Made by a program: the position numbers and the translations under genes. Below the pieces are notes generated by a model. It worked only from the letters and a program-made list of their open reading frames with translations. It was not told where the DNA came from and did no database searches. A stretch of 57,196 nucleotides of DNA, taken from assembly GCA_025062325.1 (NCBI GenBank), contig JANXAL010000091.1, positions 1 to 57,196 of the forward strand, in the 5' to 3' direction. Below, one piece after another: positions 26,311 to 35,651 of the stretch. Numbering within the stretch: position 1 is the first letter of the stretch; each line of letters opens with the position of its first letter. The stretch comes from Roseiflexus sp. (lineage in GTDB: Bacteria > Chloroflexota > Chloroflexia > Chloroflexales > Roseiflexaceae).

Positions 26311-29013
26311 ATGCCTGAGCTGAATCTGATCGGTCGAACGATTGGTCGCTTCGAGATCCTCTCCGAACTGGGGCGCGGTGGCATGGCGGTGGTCTACAAG
26401 GCGCGACAGACGTCGCCCAACCGCATTGTAGCGCTCAAAGTTCTGCCGCCGGAGTTGAGCCTCGACCGCACGTACATTGCCCGCTTTCGCCAGGAAGCCG
26501 ACAGCGCCGCAGCGCTCGAGCATCCTAACATCGTTCCCATCTATGTGGTGGACGAAGCGGACGGATTGCATTACATTGCGATGAAGTTCATCGACGGGCG
26601 CACACTGAAGGAAATCATCCGCGAGCGAGGCACGCTGCCGCTCGATGAAACCATCCGGATAGTCGAACAGGTTGCCAGTGCATTAGACTATGCGCACAGT
26701 CGGGGCGTCATCCACCGCGATATCAAGCCATCGAACATGATGCTGGATCGCAGCGGATGGGTCTATCTGACTGATTTTGGTCTGGCGCGCGGCGCCGGTG
26801 GCGGCGGGGGGCTGACGGTCGCTGGCACGGTGATGGGCACACCAGAGTACATGTCGCCTGAGCAGGCGCAAGGGTTGCCAAACGTCGGACCCCCAACCGA
26901 CATCTATGCGCTCGGCGTGGTGATTTACGAAATGCTCACCGGTCACATGCCCTTCAAAGCCGATACGCCGCTGGCGATGCTGGTGGCGCGGCTGCAGCAG
27001 GCGCCCATTCCGCCACGTGACTTTCGCAGCGATCTGCCGCTCCCAGTGGAGGACGTCATCATGCGCGCGCTGGCGCGCAAACCAGAGGCGCGCTACCCAA
27101 GTGCAGGCGCACTGGTGACGGCGCTCAAGCAGGCAGCCGGTCTGGGCACAGCTCCGAGGAGCAGCGCCGCACCGCCGATTTCGCCGCAAGGCGGGACGCC
27201 GCCGCCTTATGTGCGTACTGCACCGCCCTCTCCGCCTGCGGGCACAGCAGCGCCTCGTCTGCAGGCGCCGCCGGTCTCGCCCGCCTACGGCACGCCTGCC
27301 CAGCAGCCCTCCCCGCCTTCTGGCGTTCCGACGATACACGCTGCATCGCCCTCTCCGCCGTCTGGCGTGCCAACCGTTCATGCTGCGCCACCAGCGTCGC
27401 CTATGCACGGCGATCCCCCGCCTTCCGGCGTTCCAACGATGAATGTTCCGCCAGGAACGCTGCCGTCGCAGCAGCCCAGGGCACAGGCGCCCGCTCAGCC
27501 AAAGAAGGGCAGCGGATTCAGGCTCATGGTCGGCGGCGTCGCTGCAGCGCTGCTGCTGCTTATCGGTGCGCTGTTCCTGATCCGTCTTTCAGGCGATGCT
27601 GAACGTTCACGGGTTGATGCAGCGCTGAGACGAGCGCACCAGTTGTTCGAGCAGCGCGGCAGTCTCGATCAGGCAATCGAAGCGTACCAGAACGTCTTGA
27701 GCCTCGATGCGAACAACGCAGAAGCGCATACGCGCATTGCTTTAATCTATCAAATGCGGAACCGCTACACCGATGCCGAGGCATCGGCGCGCGCCGCAAT
27801 TGCCGCCGACGCTCAGGCTGTGCTGGCGTATGCCATGCTTGCCGAGTCGCTCCACAGCCAGGGACGGTATGATGAGGCGCTCGACGCTGCTGATGAGGCG
27901 GTTGCCATTGATCCCGAGCATCCGGCGGGATATATGTCGCGCGCGGTGATCAAAGCGGCCCGCGCATTCGATGACGCTGACGCGACTATGCTGAGCGAAG
28001 CGGCGGACGATGCCGAAACCGCGATCGAGAAGGCAGCAGGGCGGGAGAACTTGCTTCGGGCGCTGGCGCACAATGCGCGCGGCGTCGTTTACTGGTATCA
28101 GTATCTGTTCAGCAACGATCAGGCGATGGTGGCGCGCGGCGGCGATGAGTTCAATCGCGCGATCGGCCTGCAGAATCAGATTGCGGTCTTCCATTCCAAT
28201 CTTGGCTACTTCTATAACGACCAGGGCGCCAATGCCATGCAGCGCGGCAATCGACAGGAAGCCGCCGCGCTGCTCGACCTGGCGCGGCAGCAGTTCGAAC
28301 GCGCCCAGGAGATTGACCCGTCATACGGGCATCCTCACGCTGGCCTGGGGTGGAATCTCTACTACCTGGAAGACTATGCTGGCGCTGTAGCAGAGTTTGA
28401 CAAAGCGCTCGGCCTTAACCCGCAGGACGCCGACGCGCACCTGGGCAAGAGCTATGCATTGCTGGCGCTCTCTCCGCCCGATTATGACGGCGCAATTGCA
28501 ACCCTCGAGCAGGCAATCGCAATTATGCCCTACCGTCCCGATCTGTTCGCGCGCCTTGGATGGACCCATATGAGCAAGGGATTCAGTATGGAGTTCGGCA
28601 GCGATGAACAGCTACGAACCTATCAGCGGGCGGAGGATCGGTTCCGCGAGGCGCTCGACCGCAACGACCGTTTTGTGGATGCCATTACCGGTCTGGGCTG
28701 GGCGCAGTCTGCGCTGGGGTTGCACGACGAGGCGCTCGACACCCTGCAACAGTCGCTGGCAATTAAGGAGGATCAGGCAGACGCGCATTTCGGCATCGGC
28801 TGGACGTACTACAACATTGGACGCTTTGCCGACGCCGAGCGCAGTTTTCGCCGCGCGATTGAGCTTGCGCCGAACGATGGCGGAAATTACTACTGGCTTG
28901 GGTTGACGCTCGAACAACTTGGGCGTGTGGAAGAAGCCAAGCAGGCGTATCGCACCGCTGTCGAAAAGGGGAGCCGCTTCGCGCAGCAGGAACTTGACCG
29001 CTTGGAGCAGTAG
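26311..29013 (+). CDS. Membrane Ser/Thr protein kinase with extracellular TPR array
   Basis: The 900-residue protein has an N-terminal Hanks-type kinase: glycine loop GRGGMAVVYKA near 20, lysine in ALKVLPPE near 42, HRDIKPSN near 136, DFG near 156, and GTPEYMSPEQ in the activation segment. All key residues are present. A Pro-rich linker (about 275-400, with repeated PSPPSGVPT pieces) leads to one membrane helix (about 408-430, VAAALLLLIGALFLIRL). Residues 440-900 are at least ten TPRs, for example AEAHTRIALIYQMRNRYTDA. The pattern is PknB-like, with the usual PASTA sensor replaced by TPRs, so the signal may be a protein or peptide partner outside the cell. The start follows GAAAGAGACGCCC. Confidence 0.93.
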   Translation: MPELNLIGRTIGRFEILSELGRGGMAVVYKARQTSPNRIVALKVLPPELSLDRTYIARFRQEADSAAALEHPNIVPIYVVDEADGLHYIAMKFIDGRTLKEIIRERGTLPLDETIRIVEQVASALDYAHSRGVIHRDIKPSNMMLDRSGWVYLTDFGLARGAGGGGGLTVAGTVMGTPEYMSPEQAQGLPNVGPPTDIYALGVVIYEMLTGHMPFKADTPLAMLVARLQQAPIPPRDFRSDLPLPVEDVIMRALARKPEARYPSAGALVTALKQAAGLGTAPRSSAAPPISPQGGTPPPYVRTAPPSPPAGTAAPRLQAPPVSPAYGTPAQQPSPPSGVPTIHAASPSPPSGVPTVHAAPPASPMHGDPPPSGVPTMNVPPGTLPSQQPRAQAPAQPKKGSGFRLMVGGVAAALLLLIGALFLIRLSGDAERSRVDAALRRAHQLFEQRGSLDQAIEAYQNVLSLDANNAEAHTRIALIYQMRNRYTDAEASARAAIAADAQAVLAYAMLAESLHSQGRYDEALDAADEAVAIDPEHPAGYMSRAVIKAARAFDDADATMLSEAADDAETAIEKAAGRENLLRALAHNARGVVYWYQYLFSNDQAMVARGGDEFNRAIGLQNQIAVFHSNLGYFYNDQGANAMQRGNRQEAAALLDLARQQFERAQEIDPSYGHPHAGLGWNLYYLEDYAGAVAEFDKALGLNPQDADAHLGKSYALLALSPPDYDGAIATLEQAIAIMPYRPDLFARLGWTHMSKGFSMEFGSDEQLRTYQRAEDRFREALDRNDRFVDAITGLGWAQSALGLHDEALDTLQQSLAIKEDQADAHFGIGWTYYNIGRFADAERSFRRAIELAPNDGGNYYWLGLTLEQLGRVEEAKQAYRTAVEKGSRFAQQELDRLEQ

Positions 29014-29584
29014 GCTGAGGTTAGGAGTATCGCGCTACTTGTCGCACTTCCGCATCCGCTGGCTGTCTTTGATGAGCGCGCGCCACGTGACGTTTTTCCA
29101 GTCCGGCGCTTGATCGCGTCGGATACCCAGGTCTCAGCATCTGTAGCTGCCTAATGAACAAATGAATCTGGTAAACCTGCGCCCTTCTGAGCTGCGGGCT
29201 ATTTTCTCATCAAAAGGCGTCAGAATACGGCAAACACCCCTCGTGAAAAACTCTGCCCCTGAGAATGCGGCATACTCCCCGCGACAGGCTTCGCGGGCAT
29301 GCCACCGGCGTACCCGACCGGCGTGCCTGCAAGCGCGAGGCCGTGCCAGTATGCTGGGAGAACCTGCGCTTCCCGGGAGTGACCGCAGCGGGCGCACAGG
29401 AGATCGCTTCAACTGCGCCGACGTTGCCGTTGCGGGATTACATACTACGGCATGAATCACCAAGGGCGCCTGACAATGAATGCCAGACGCCCTTAGTGAG
29501 AGAAGAGAGGAGAAGGAGATAACACAATCTTAGCATAAACTTAACATTCGCGCAAGAGGTTTGTTAGAGGTGCATGAGGTGATC
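29014..29584. other. Intergenic stretch without a convincing gene
   Basis: The longest open frames (29162-29455 plus, 29134-29463 minus) have no recognisable domain or ribosome-binding site. Palindromic GC-rich pieces occur near 29280-29340 (GGCATGCCACCGGCG, CCGGCGTGCC). Confidence 0.4.
29462..29494. terminator. Stem-loop between kinase and tRNA genes
   Basis: AAGGGCGCCTGACA pairs with TGCCAGACGCCCTT over a five-base loop, with two mismatches. No T-run follows on either strand, so it may be an RNA-processing or boundary hairpin and not a classical terminator. Confidence 0.4.
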
Positions 29585-29613
29585 TTGACAGAAATCGTCA
29601 AAACTGTTACAGT
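29585..29613 (+). promoter_or_regulatory. Promoter of the tRNA-Gly gene
   Basis: TTGACA (29585-29590) and TACAGT (29608-29613) are 17 bases apart, with the tRNA beginning 10 bases further on. Confidence 0.65.
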
Positions 29614-29623
29614 ATGTATACGC

Positions 29624-29698
29624 GCGGGAGTGGCGCAATGGTAGCGCATCTGCTTCCCAAGCAGAGGGTTGCGGGTTCGAATCCCGTCTCCCGCTCCA
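29624..29698 (+). tRNA. tRNA-Gly, anticodon CCC, CCA encoded
   Basis: The acceptor stem is GCGGGAG/CTCCCGC. The anticodon stem TCTGC/GCAGA encloses TTCCCAA, giving anticodon CCC. The T arm GCGGG.TTCGAAT.CCCGT is canonical, and CCA is encoded at 29696-29698. Confidence 0.95.
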
Positions 29699-29719
29699 CA
29701 ATCAGGGCGGCTCACCAAC

Positions 29720-29748
29720 AAACCCCACCGCACCGCACGGTGGGGTTT
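29720..29748 (+). terminator. Terminator-like hairpin after tRNA-Gly
   Basis: AAACCCCACCG and CGGTGGGGTTT form a perfect 11-bp stem with a seven-base loop, ending in TTTAT. It sits 22 bases after the tRNA CCA and before the nuclease gene. Confidence 0.75.
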
Positions 29749-29776
29749 ATGTGTTGATCCAGACGCAGAGGGCATC

Positions 29777-30898
29777 GTGAACCGTTCACCGACAAAACGT
29801 CGCCAACGCACTGCCGGTCGTCGGGAAGGATGGCTCCAGCGCGCATGGCGCTTCTGGATGAACGACATCCGCTCCCGCCGTTCATGCCTGGGACGGGCTT
29901 TGTCAATCGCTGCTGGCGTACTCGTGATCGTCGCCGTCGTTCTGCTGATTGTTGGCTTTGTCGTCGCTCGCAGCGACCTGTTCTTCCCTCCTGAAACCAC
30001 CTCATCGCGCCCGCCGCAGCACGCATCGGCGCTCGCCCCGGTCCCGCTTCCGCCTTCGCCAACGTCTCTGGTCCTTCCAGAGGGACTTGAGCGTGCTGTT
30101 GTCACACACGTCGCCGACGGCGACACAATCGAGGTATCGCTTGGCGGAGTGACGGAGCGCGTGCGACTGATCGGCGTTGACACGCCAGAGACATCACATC
30201 CGTCACGTCCGGTCGAGTGTTTTGGGCGCGAGGCAAAGGCTTTCACCCGAGCAATGCTGGAAGGTCAGACGGTGCTCCTCGAAACGGATCCTAGTCAGGA
30301 CAATCGCGACCGGTTCAACCGATTGCTGCGATTTGTCTGGCTCCCTGACGGGCGTCTCGTCAACTACGAAATCATCGCGCAGGGGTACGGCTTCGAATAC
30401 ACCTTCCGAACGCCCCACCGCTATCAGGCGCAGTTCGAGGCGGCGGAACGCGCAGCGCGCGAGGCGCAGGCAGGGCTATGGGCGCCGGAGACGTGCAATG
30501 GTGAGCGCGTGCCAGCCGGTGACACGACGCCAGTTATCCGCCCCTCGCCGATACCATCGCCGATTGCAACGCCGCTGCCGCCGTCCTTCGACGGATGTCG
30601 CACCGAGCCGAACGCCACGCTGGCGCCGAACAGACCGGTTGCCATCGTGAGCATTGATAAACGCGCTGAAATCGTCACACTGCGCAACATCAGCAGTGAA
30701 CCGGTGAATCTGGACGGCTGGACAATGTGCAGCATGCGCGGCGCGCAGATCCACCAGGGCATCGGCGGCGTTCTGGCGCCAGGTGAAACGCGCTCGTTCC
30801 CGCGTATGGGCGACCGAGACGTCTGGAGCGACAACGCTTCTGATCCGGGCGCACTGTACGACGCAGAAGGGCGACTTGTCGCGTACTGGGATGAATAG
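29777..30898 (+). CDS. Membrane-anchored thermonuclease (SNase-like) with lamin-tail-like domain
   Basis: The protein has about 373 residues from the GTG at 29777, which follows GCAGAGGG. An ATG at 29858 is an alternative. Frames starting further upstream overlap the tRNA and are ruled out. A basic N-terminus precedes one membrane helix (about 40-62, AAGVLVIVAVVLLIVGFVV). The staphylococcal-nuclease domain (about 105-240) keeps the usual landmarks: VADGDTIEV, VRLIGVDTPET, DRFNRLLRFVWLPDGRLVN, and AREAQAGLWAPE. The C-terminal 85 residues (VAIVSIDKRAEIVTLRNISS, VNLDGWTMCSMRG) resemble a lamin-tail domain. The likely role is calcium-dependent nucleic-acid cleavage at the cell surface. Confidence 0.9.
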   Translation: MNRSPTKRRQRTAGRREGWLQRAWRFWMNDIRSRRSCLGRALSIAAGVLVIVAVVLLIVGFVVARSDLFFPPETTSSRPPQHASALAPVPLPPSPTSLVLPEGLERAVVTHVADGDTIEVSLGGVTERVRLIGVDTPETSHPSRPVECFGREAKAFTRAMLEGQTVLLETDPSQDNRDRFNRLLRFVWLPDGRLVNYEIIAQGYGFEYTFRTPHRYQAQFEAAERAAREAQAGLWAPETCNGERVPAGDTTPVIRPSPIPSPIATPLPPSFDGCRTEPNATLAPNRPVAIVSIDKRAEIVTLRNISSEPVNLDGWTMCSMRGAQIHQGIGGVLAPGETRSFPRMGDRDVWSDNASDPGALYDAEGRLVAYWDE

Positions 30899-30912
30899 CT
30901 TCTCGATAGACC

Positions 30913-33900
30913 CTACTCCACGGCAACACCCTCCGATCCAAGCACTCCGCGCAACGTATCGATCAACCCATCGTCACAGGCGACTGTCTGACGCATACGC
31001 AGCAGCACCCGGCGATCAGCCGTATCAAGTTGAATCACCACCTGATCGGCGCCGTTGCGCCCCCGCAGCAGGTCATAGACGTGCTGCATCAATCGGATAT
31101 CTGCTTCCTGGTTGGCAGAGCGCCGGAAGCGCAGGCGCATGGTGCGTCTTTGGGTTGTGCCGCCGTTCGTTGCGGGCGCGTGATGGTCGTGACCGTTGCC
31201 GTTCGCCGTCGGCGTTGCGCGCGGACGTGACGTAGTGTGCGGTTTGATAATCGAGACAGGCGTCGTTATTGGCGGCAATGAGGGTTTGCCAGGCGGCGGG
31301 GAAGCCGCAGGCGCGTCAGCCAGCGCCGACGGCGCCAGCGCTGCGCTCACCGATGGGACAGCGGCTGGCGCAGGCGCATCCGGTTCCTGCAGCGCTGCTG
31401 CAGATGCAACCGGCTCGAAGGCGCCAAGGTCTCCTTCTTCCGCCAGGCCTTCGAGATCCATTTCAGACTCTGCTGGCGGCGGTTCCGCCTCTGACAGGTC
31501 AAGTTGAGCAGCGCTCTCAAGCACCAACTGCACAGCACCGTTGCGCTCATCGACCTTTGCCTGGACAATCAGCAAAGCGTCCTGTCGCAACAGATCACGA
31601 TACTTTTCGTAGGCTTTGGGAAAAGCAACGAGTTCAACGGCATCTTCGTTTTCATCTTCGAGCGCCGCAACCAGCATGGCCTCCCCTTTTTTGGTTGAAA
31701 GGGCGCGAACGCGCGTCAGCATGCCGGCAAAGGTATGCACCTTGCCCAGATATTCCTGCAACCCTTCCGCGTCACGGATTGCAGCCAGCGGCACGCGATG
31801 GTCAATGGTGGCGCCCGCCAGCGCTGCTTTGCGTGGATCACTGGAGAAGACGACGCCAAGCAGTTCTTTTTCCCATGCCAGCTTCTCCCTGCGGCGCTCG
31901 GCGGTTTCTTCGATGGCGGGGAGAGGAATGGAAGCCGCCGCACTAGCAGCATCGACGACAATCCCGCCAAACATGTCGATCTGACCAGTTTCACGGTTCT
32001 TCTGTGCACGGGCGCCTGCTTCCATGGCAGCATCGAGGATTTCCAGCTTCTGCCAGCGATTGCCGGGAAGCGAGTCGAGCGCGCCGCACTTGATCAGGCT
32101 TTCGAGTACCCGCTTATTCAGAGCGTGGCGATCCACTCGCTCGCACAGGTCTTCGAGCGAACGGAACGGACCATTGGCATCGCGTTCGCGCAGGATCGCC
32201 TCGATCGGTCCGGCGCCGACATTCTTGATCGCCGCGAGACCGAACAGAATGCCGCGTTTGAGCTGCCCGTCGGCAGGATCGCGGAACTCGCGGATGGTAA
32301 AATCGAGCGCACTATCGTTGATGTTGGGTCCTAGCACCGGAACGCCGCGTTGACGGCATTCATTGACCGCTTTGGCAATATCGTCGGTGACTCCGCCAGC
32401 GCCCTTGAGGACTGCCGCCATATACTCAACCGGATAGTTCACCTTGAGCCATGCGGTCTGATAACTGAGCAGACCGTAGAGCGTCGAGTGCGGACGGTTG
32501 AAGGAGTAGCCAGCGAATGGCAGGATCAGCTCCCATAACTGATCGGCCTGCTCCTGAGTCAACCCTTTCTTGAGACACCCCTGCTTGAACTTGACCTCAT
32601 TCTCTGCCATCAACTTCTTGTCTTTTTTGCTGATGGCTTTGATGACGATGTACGCCTGACCGAGGGTATAATCGGCGACTTCCTGGAGCAGGCGCATGAT
32701 CTGCTCCTGGTAGACGATCACGCCGTAGGTGTCTTCGAGGATCGGCTTCAGGATCGGGTGGAGATATTTGATATCCTGCGGATTGTTTTTGTTGTGAATA
32801 TAGACCGGAATCTGCTCAAGCGGGCCGGGGCGGTAAAGCGCGATCATCGCGTAAAGGTCCTCGACGCGGGTTGGCTTGAGTTGCATCAGGTAACGGGTCA
32901 TACCCGGGCTTTCAAGCTGGAACACATTCGCCGTTTCGCCGCGGCTAAGCGCCTCGAACACCTTCGGATCGTCGAGCGGGATATCGGAGAGTTCCATCTT
33001 CCTGCCAGTCGTCTGCGCAATATATTCCAGCGCTTCAGCCACGACCGAGAGGTTGGTCAGCCCCAGCACGTCCATCTTCAACAGACCCATCTTTTGCAGC
33101 GTGGATCCCTCGAACGCCGCCATCAGCGCGTGCTCGTCTTTCGTCGTGCGCTGGAGGGGAACGATCTCTTCAAGCGGCGTGCGGCTGACGACGACGCCGC
33201 AGGCGTGCGTGCCGACGCTCTTCATGCGCCCTTCGACCTTCTGCGCCCAATCGATCAGCTTTGCCAGCTCAGGGTTGGTCTCATAGATCCGTCTCAACTC
33301 TGGCACACGCTCGAGCGCCTGCGCAATCGTCGTGCCGACCGGCAGCGCTGGAATGAGCTTTGCAACGCGATCAACCTCGCTGGGCGGGATGTCTAGCACG
33401 CGCCCGATGTCGCGGATTGCCGCTTTTGCGCCCAATGTGCCGTACGTGATGATCTGCGCCGTGTTCTCACGACCGTATTTTTCGGCAATGTACTCGAGCA
33501 CCTCGTGGCGGCGGCTATCAGCGAAATCAATGTCAATATCCGGCATCTCCAGGCGTTCCGGGCTGAGGAAGCGCTCGAAGAGCAGCTTGTTCTTGACCGG
33601 ATCGACATCAGTAATGCCTAGGCAGTAGAGGATGAGCGACGCGCCAGCCGAACCGCGCGGCAGACAGGGAATGCCGCGCGACCGCGCGAATTTGACGTAG
33701 TCCCAGACGATCAGCATGTAATCGGGGAATCCGGTCTGATTGATCACGTCGAGTTCGTACTCAAGGCGCTTCACGTATTCTTCGGGCGGGGCGCCGTTGA
33801 AGCGCCGCATCAACCCTTCCTCGCAGACCAAGCGCAGATACGAGGCAGCATCGTGCCCTTCGGGGATATCAATCGTCGGCAACTGTACGCGACCGAACTC

Positions 33901-34749
33901 CAGCTTCAAGTTGCAGCGCTCAGCGATGCGGCAGGTATTTTCGAGCGGCGCCGTACCGTACTTCTTGAACCGTCGCCACATCTCTTCGCCGCTCATGATG
34001 TGGTACGTTTCGTCCATGTGGTAATTCTTTGCGCACAGCTCCTTGAGGGTCATGTTGTAGCCGAGCGCCAGGATCATTTTGTGCGCTTCGAGGTCCTCCG
34101 GGCGCACAAAGTGGGTGTCGTTGGTCACGACTAGCGGAATGCCCAATTCCTTCCCGATGCGCACCAGTTCGTCGTTGATCTCCTCGAGTTCAGGCGTATT
34201 GTCGTGGAGTTGCAGTTCGAGGAAATAATTCTCAGGACCGAGCAGATCGCGGTAGTAGGCGGCAATCTCGCGCGCCTGCTCTTTCTCCTTTTCTTTCAGG
34301 CGTTGCGCAATCTCACCGGCGATGCATGCAGAGGTGACGATCAGCCCGTCGTGATACTGTTCAAGCAACTCGCGGTCGATGCGTGGGCGGGCGAAGACCC
34401 CTTTGCCCATGCCGTCAAGGTGCGCGCGCGTTGTCAGGCGTACCAGATTACGATAGCCGACTTCGTCTTTCGCCAGCAGCAGCAGGTGGTAATAATTTTT
34501 CGCGCCGCGGTTCGCTGCGTCCCGCCGCGATCCCGGCGCCATGTAGGCCTCCAGTCCGAGGATTGGCTTGATGCCTGCCTTTTGTGCATTGGTGTAGAAC
34601 TCAATGACGCCATACATCACGCCGTGGTCGGTCAGGGCGATACTGTTCATACCGAGTTCGACGGCGCGGGCGACGATGGCGCTGGTGGCGGCATATCCGT
34701 CGAGCAGGCTGTATTCGGAGTGAACGTGCAGGTGAACGAAGTCGTTCAT
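30913..34749 (-). CDS. dnaE: DNA polymerase III alpha subunit
   Basis: The protein has about 1278 residues. It starts with MNDFVHLHVHSEYSLLDG, preceded by GAGGAG; an upstream in-frame ATG at 34767 lacks such a site. The PHP domain carries HLHVHSEYS and SIALTDHGVMYG. The polymerase palm carries the catalytic PDIDIDFADSRRHEVLEYI. Next come the fingers and tandem HhH (FAGYSFNRPHSTLYGLLSYQ), then an OB fold (TFAGMLTRVRALSTKKGEAM). A Pro/Ala-rich linker leads to a C-terminal domain (DIRLMQHVYDLLRGRNGADQ). This is the replicative polymerase of the DnaE1 type. The linker before the last domain is longer than in typical DnaE. The gene is monocistronic with its own promoter at 34953-34982. Confidence 0.96.
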   Translation of the reverse strand: MNDFVHLHVHSEYSLLDGYAATSAIVARAVELGMNSIALTDHGVMYGVIEFYTNAQKAGIKPILGLEAYMAPGSRRDAANRGAKNYYHLLLLAKDEVGYRNLVRLTTRAHLDGMGKGVFARPRIDRELLEQYHDGLIVTSACIAGEIAQRLKEKEKEQAREIAAYYRDLLGPENYFLELQLHDNTPELEEINDELVRIGKELGIPLVVTNDTHFVRPEDLEAHKMILALGYNMTLKELCAKNYHMDETYHIMSGEEMWRRFKKYGTAPLENTCRIAERCNLKLEFGRVQLPTIDIPEGHDAASYLRLVCEEGLMRRFNGAPPEEYVKRLEYELDVINQTGFPDYMLIVWDYVKFARSRGIPCLPRGSAGASLILYCLGITDVDPVKNKLLFERFLSPERLEMPDIDIDFADSRRHEVLEYIAEKYGRENTAQIITYGTLGAKAAIRDIGRVLDIPPSEVDRVAKLIPALPVGTTIAQALERVPELRRIYETNPELAKLIDWAQKVEGRMKSVGTHACGVVVSRTPLEEIVPLQRTTKDEHALMAAFEGSTLQKMGLLKMDVLGLTNLSVVAEALEYIAQTTGRKMELSDIPLDDPKVFEALSRGETANVFQLESPGMTRYLMQLKPTRVEDLYAMIALYRPGPLEQIPVYIHNKNNPQDIKYLHPILKPILEDTYGVIVYQEQIMRLLQEVADYTLGQAYIVIKAISKKDKKLMAENEVKFKQGCLKKGLTQEQADQLWELILPFAGYSFNRPHSTLYGLLSYQTAWLKVNYPVEYMAAVLKGAGGVTDDIAKAVNECRQRGVPVLGPNINDSALDFTIREFRDPADGQLKRGILFGLAAIKNVGAGPIEAILRERDANGPFRSLEDLCERVDRHALNKRVLESLIKCGALDSLPGNRWQKLEILDAAMEAGARAQKNRETGQIDMFGGIVVDAASAAASIPLPAIEETAERRREKLAWEKELLGVVFSSDPRKAALAGATIDHRVPLAAIRDAEGLQEYLGKVHTFAGMLTRVRALSTKKGEAMLVAALEDENEDAVELVAFPKAYEKYRDLLRQDALLIVQAKVDERNGAVQLVLESAAQLDLSEAEPPPAESEMDLEGLAEEGDLGAFEPVASAAALQEPDAPAPAAVPSVSAALAPSALADAPAASPPPGKPSLPPITTPVSIIKPHTTSRPRATPTANGNGHDHHAPATNGGTTQRRTMRLRFRRSANQEADIRLMQHVYDLLRGRNGADQVVIQLDTADRRVLLRMRQTVACDDGLIDTLRGVLGSEGVAVE

Positions 34750-34952
34750 AGAAGATCTCCTCAGCACCAGAGGACCGGCGCCATGATGCTAAAAACGCTT
34801 TACACCTAGCGAGAGCGACTCACGAAATCAAGACTCTGCAGCGCGTTGAGCGCTCATCTTTGTCCAGGCAGGTGTCAGATCAAACGCATTCCAATGCGGT
34901 TGCTCTACATAACGCCGGGCGCGCGGCAGGCGCACTCTACGCCAACATCGCA

Positions 34953-34982
34953 AGTATAGCACACTCATGCGACTTTCGTGAA
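34953..34982 (-). promoter_or_regulatory. Promoter of dnaE
   Basis: On the minus strand, TTCACG and TATACT are separated by 18 bases, about 200 bases before the dnaE start codon. Confidence 0.45.
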
Positions 34983-35081
34983 GTGGATAACCTGTGGATT
35001 TGTAAGGGGTTTTGATTACAAATTAGGGGTTAGAAAGGCATTCCACCTGTTGCCTTCCCGTCTCAACCCGCCCCCCTCACC

Positions 35082-35343
35082 TCACAAGTGTAGATTTTTT
35101 CCAGCAAGCTCTTACGTTGTATCGCCCGTTTTGGGCAGCAGGACGCCCCAACCCCCCTTCCTCCAACCCCCCGCATGCGGAGAGCGCAGCGCGACGTGAC
35201 GCTGCCGACGATTCCGTCGCACCCCACCCCCGTATGCGGAGGGCGCAGGGGCGGGAGAAAGGGGCAAGGGGGATGAAGGGAAAAAAGAGTGTCATGATGC
35301 GGCAAATCCGCTTCGCACCCTAAAAGCCTCCACGTGAGAGGCT
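35082..35343 (-). repeat. C-rich MITE-like element, copy D (full length, inverted)
   Basis: One end is TCACAAGTGTAGATTTTTT, the other AAAAGCCTCCACGTGAGAGG, forming imperfect terminal inverted repeats. Inside, read on the minus strand, are GGGTGCGAAGCGGATTTGCC and GTCCTGCTGCCCAAAACGGG. The 9-mer CCCCTCACC flanks both ends (35073-35081 and 35344-35352), as expected for a target duplication. Confidence 0.7.
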
Positions 35344-35651
35344 CCCCTCACCCCTCGTGCCTTTTGCCTCGCGCCTCATCCCTCGTGCCTTGCACCTCGC
35401 GCTGCGCGCCTTACCCCGCGCGCCTTACCCCGCACGCCTTACCCCGCGCGTCCCTCACCGCGCGCCGCTTGCCCCTTGCCTCCCATCTCTCACTTCGCGC
35501 CTTGCGCCTTCCATTCCCCACACAAAGGCGCAAAGGCATAGAGATGATTCAAAACTGCTCCCTCTTCGTCACCCGTCACCCGTCGCTCGCCGCTCGCCGC
35601 TCGCCGCTTGCTTTGATTGCCTTCCCACCTTCAACCTGCAACGTGCCACGT
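35344..35651. repeat. Degenerate pyrimidine-rich simple repeat
   Basis: Short units such as CCTCGCGCCT, CCTTACCCCGCGCG (three times) and CGCTCGCCGCTCGCCG follow each other. The run then ends with CCTTCCCACCTTCAACCTGC, similar to 480-500. It carries open frames only because of its composition. No gene is seen between 34983 and 35651. Confidence 0.65.

Noticed and set aside
29134-29463. Transposase fragment before the tRNA gene
   Set aside because: Neither strand shows catalytic motifs, terminal repeats or target duplications.
29669-29776. Thermonuclease start inside the tRNA gene
   Set aside because: The frame overlaps the tRNA 3' end and its terminator, so the start must be further downstream.
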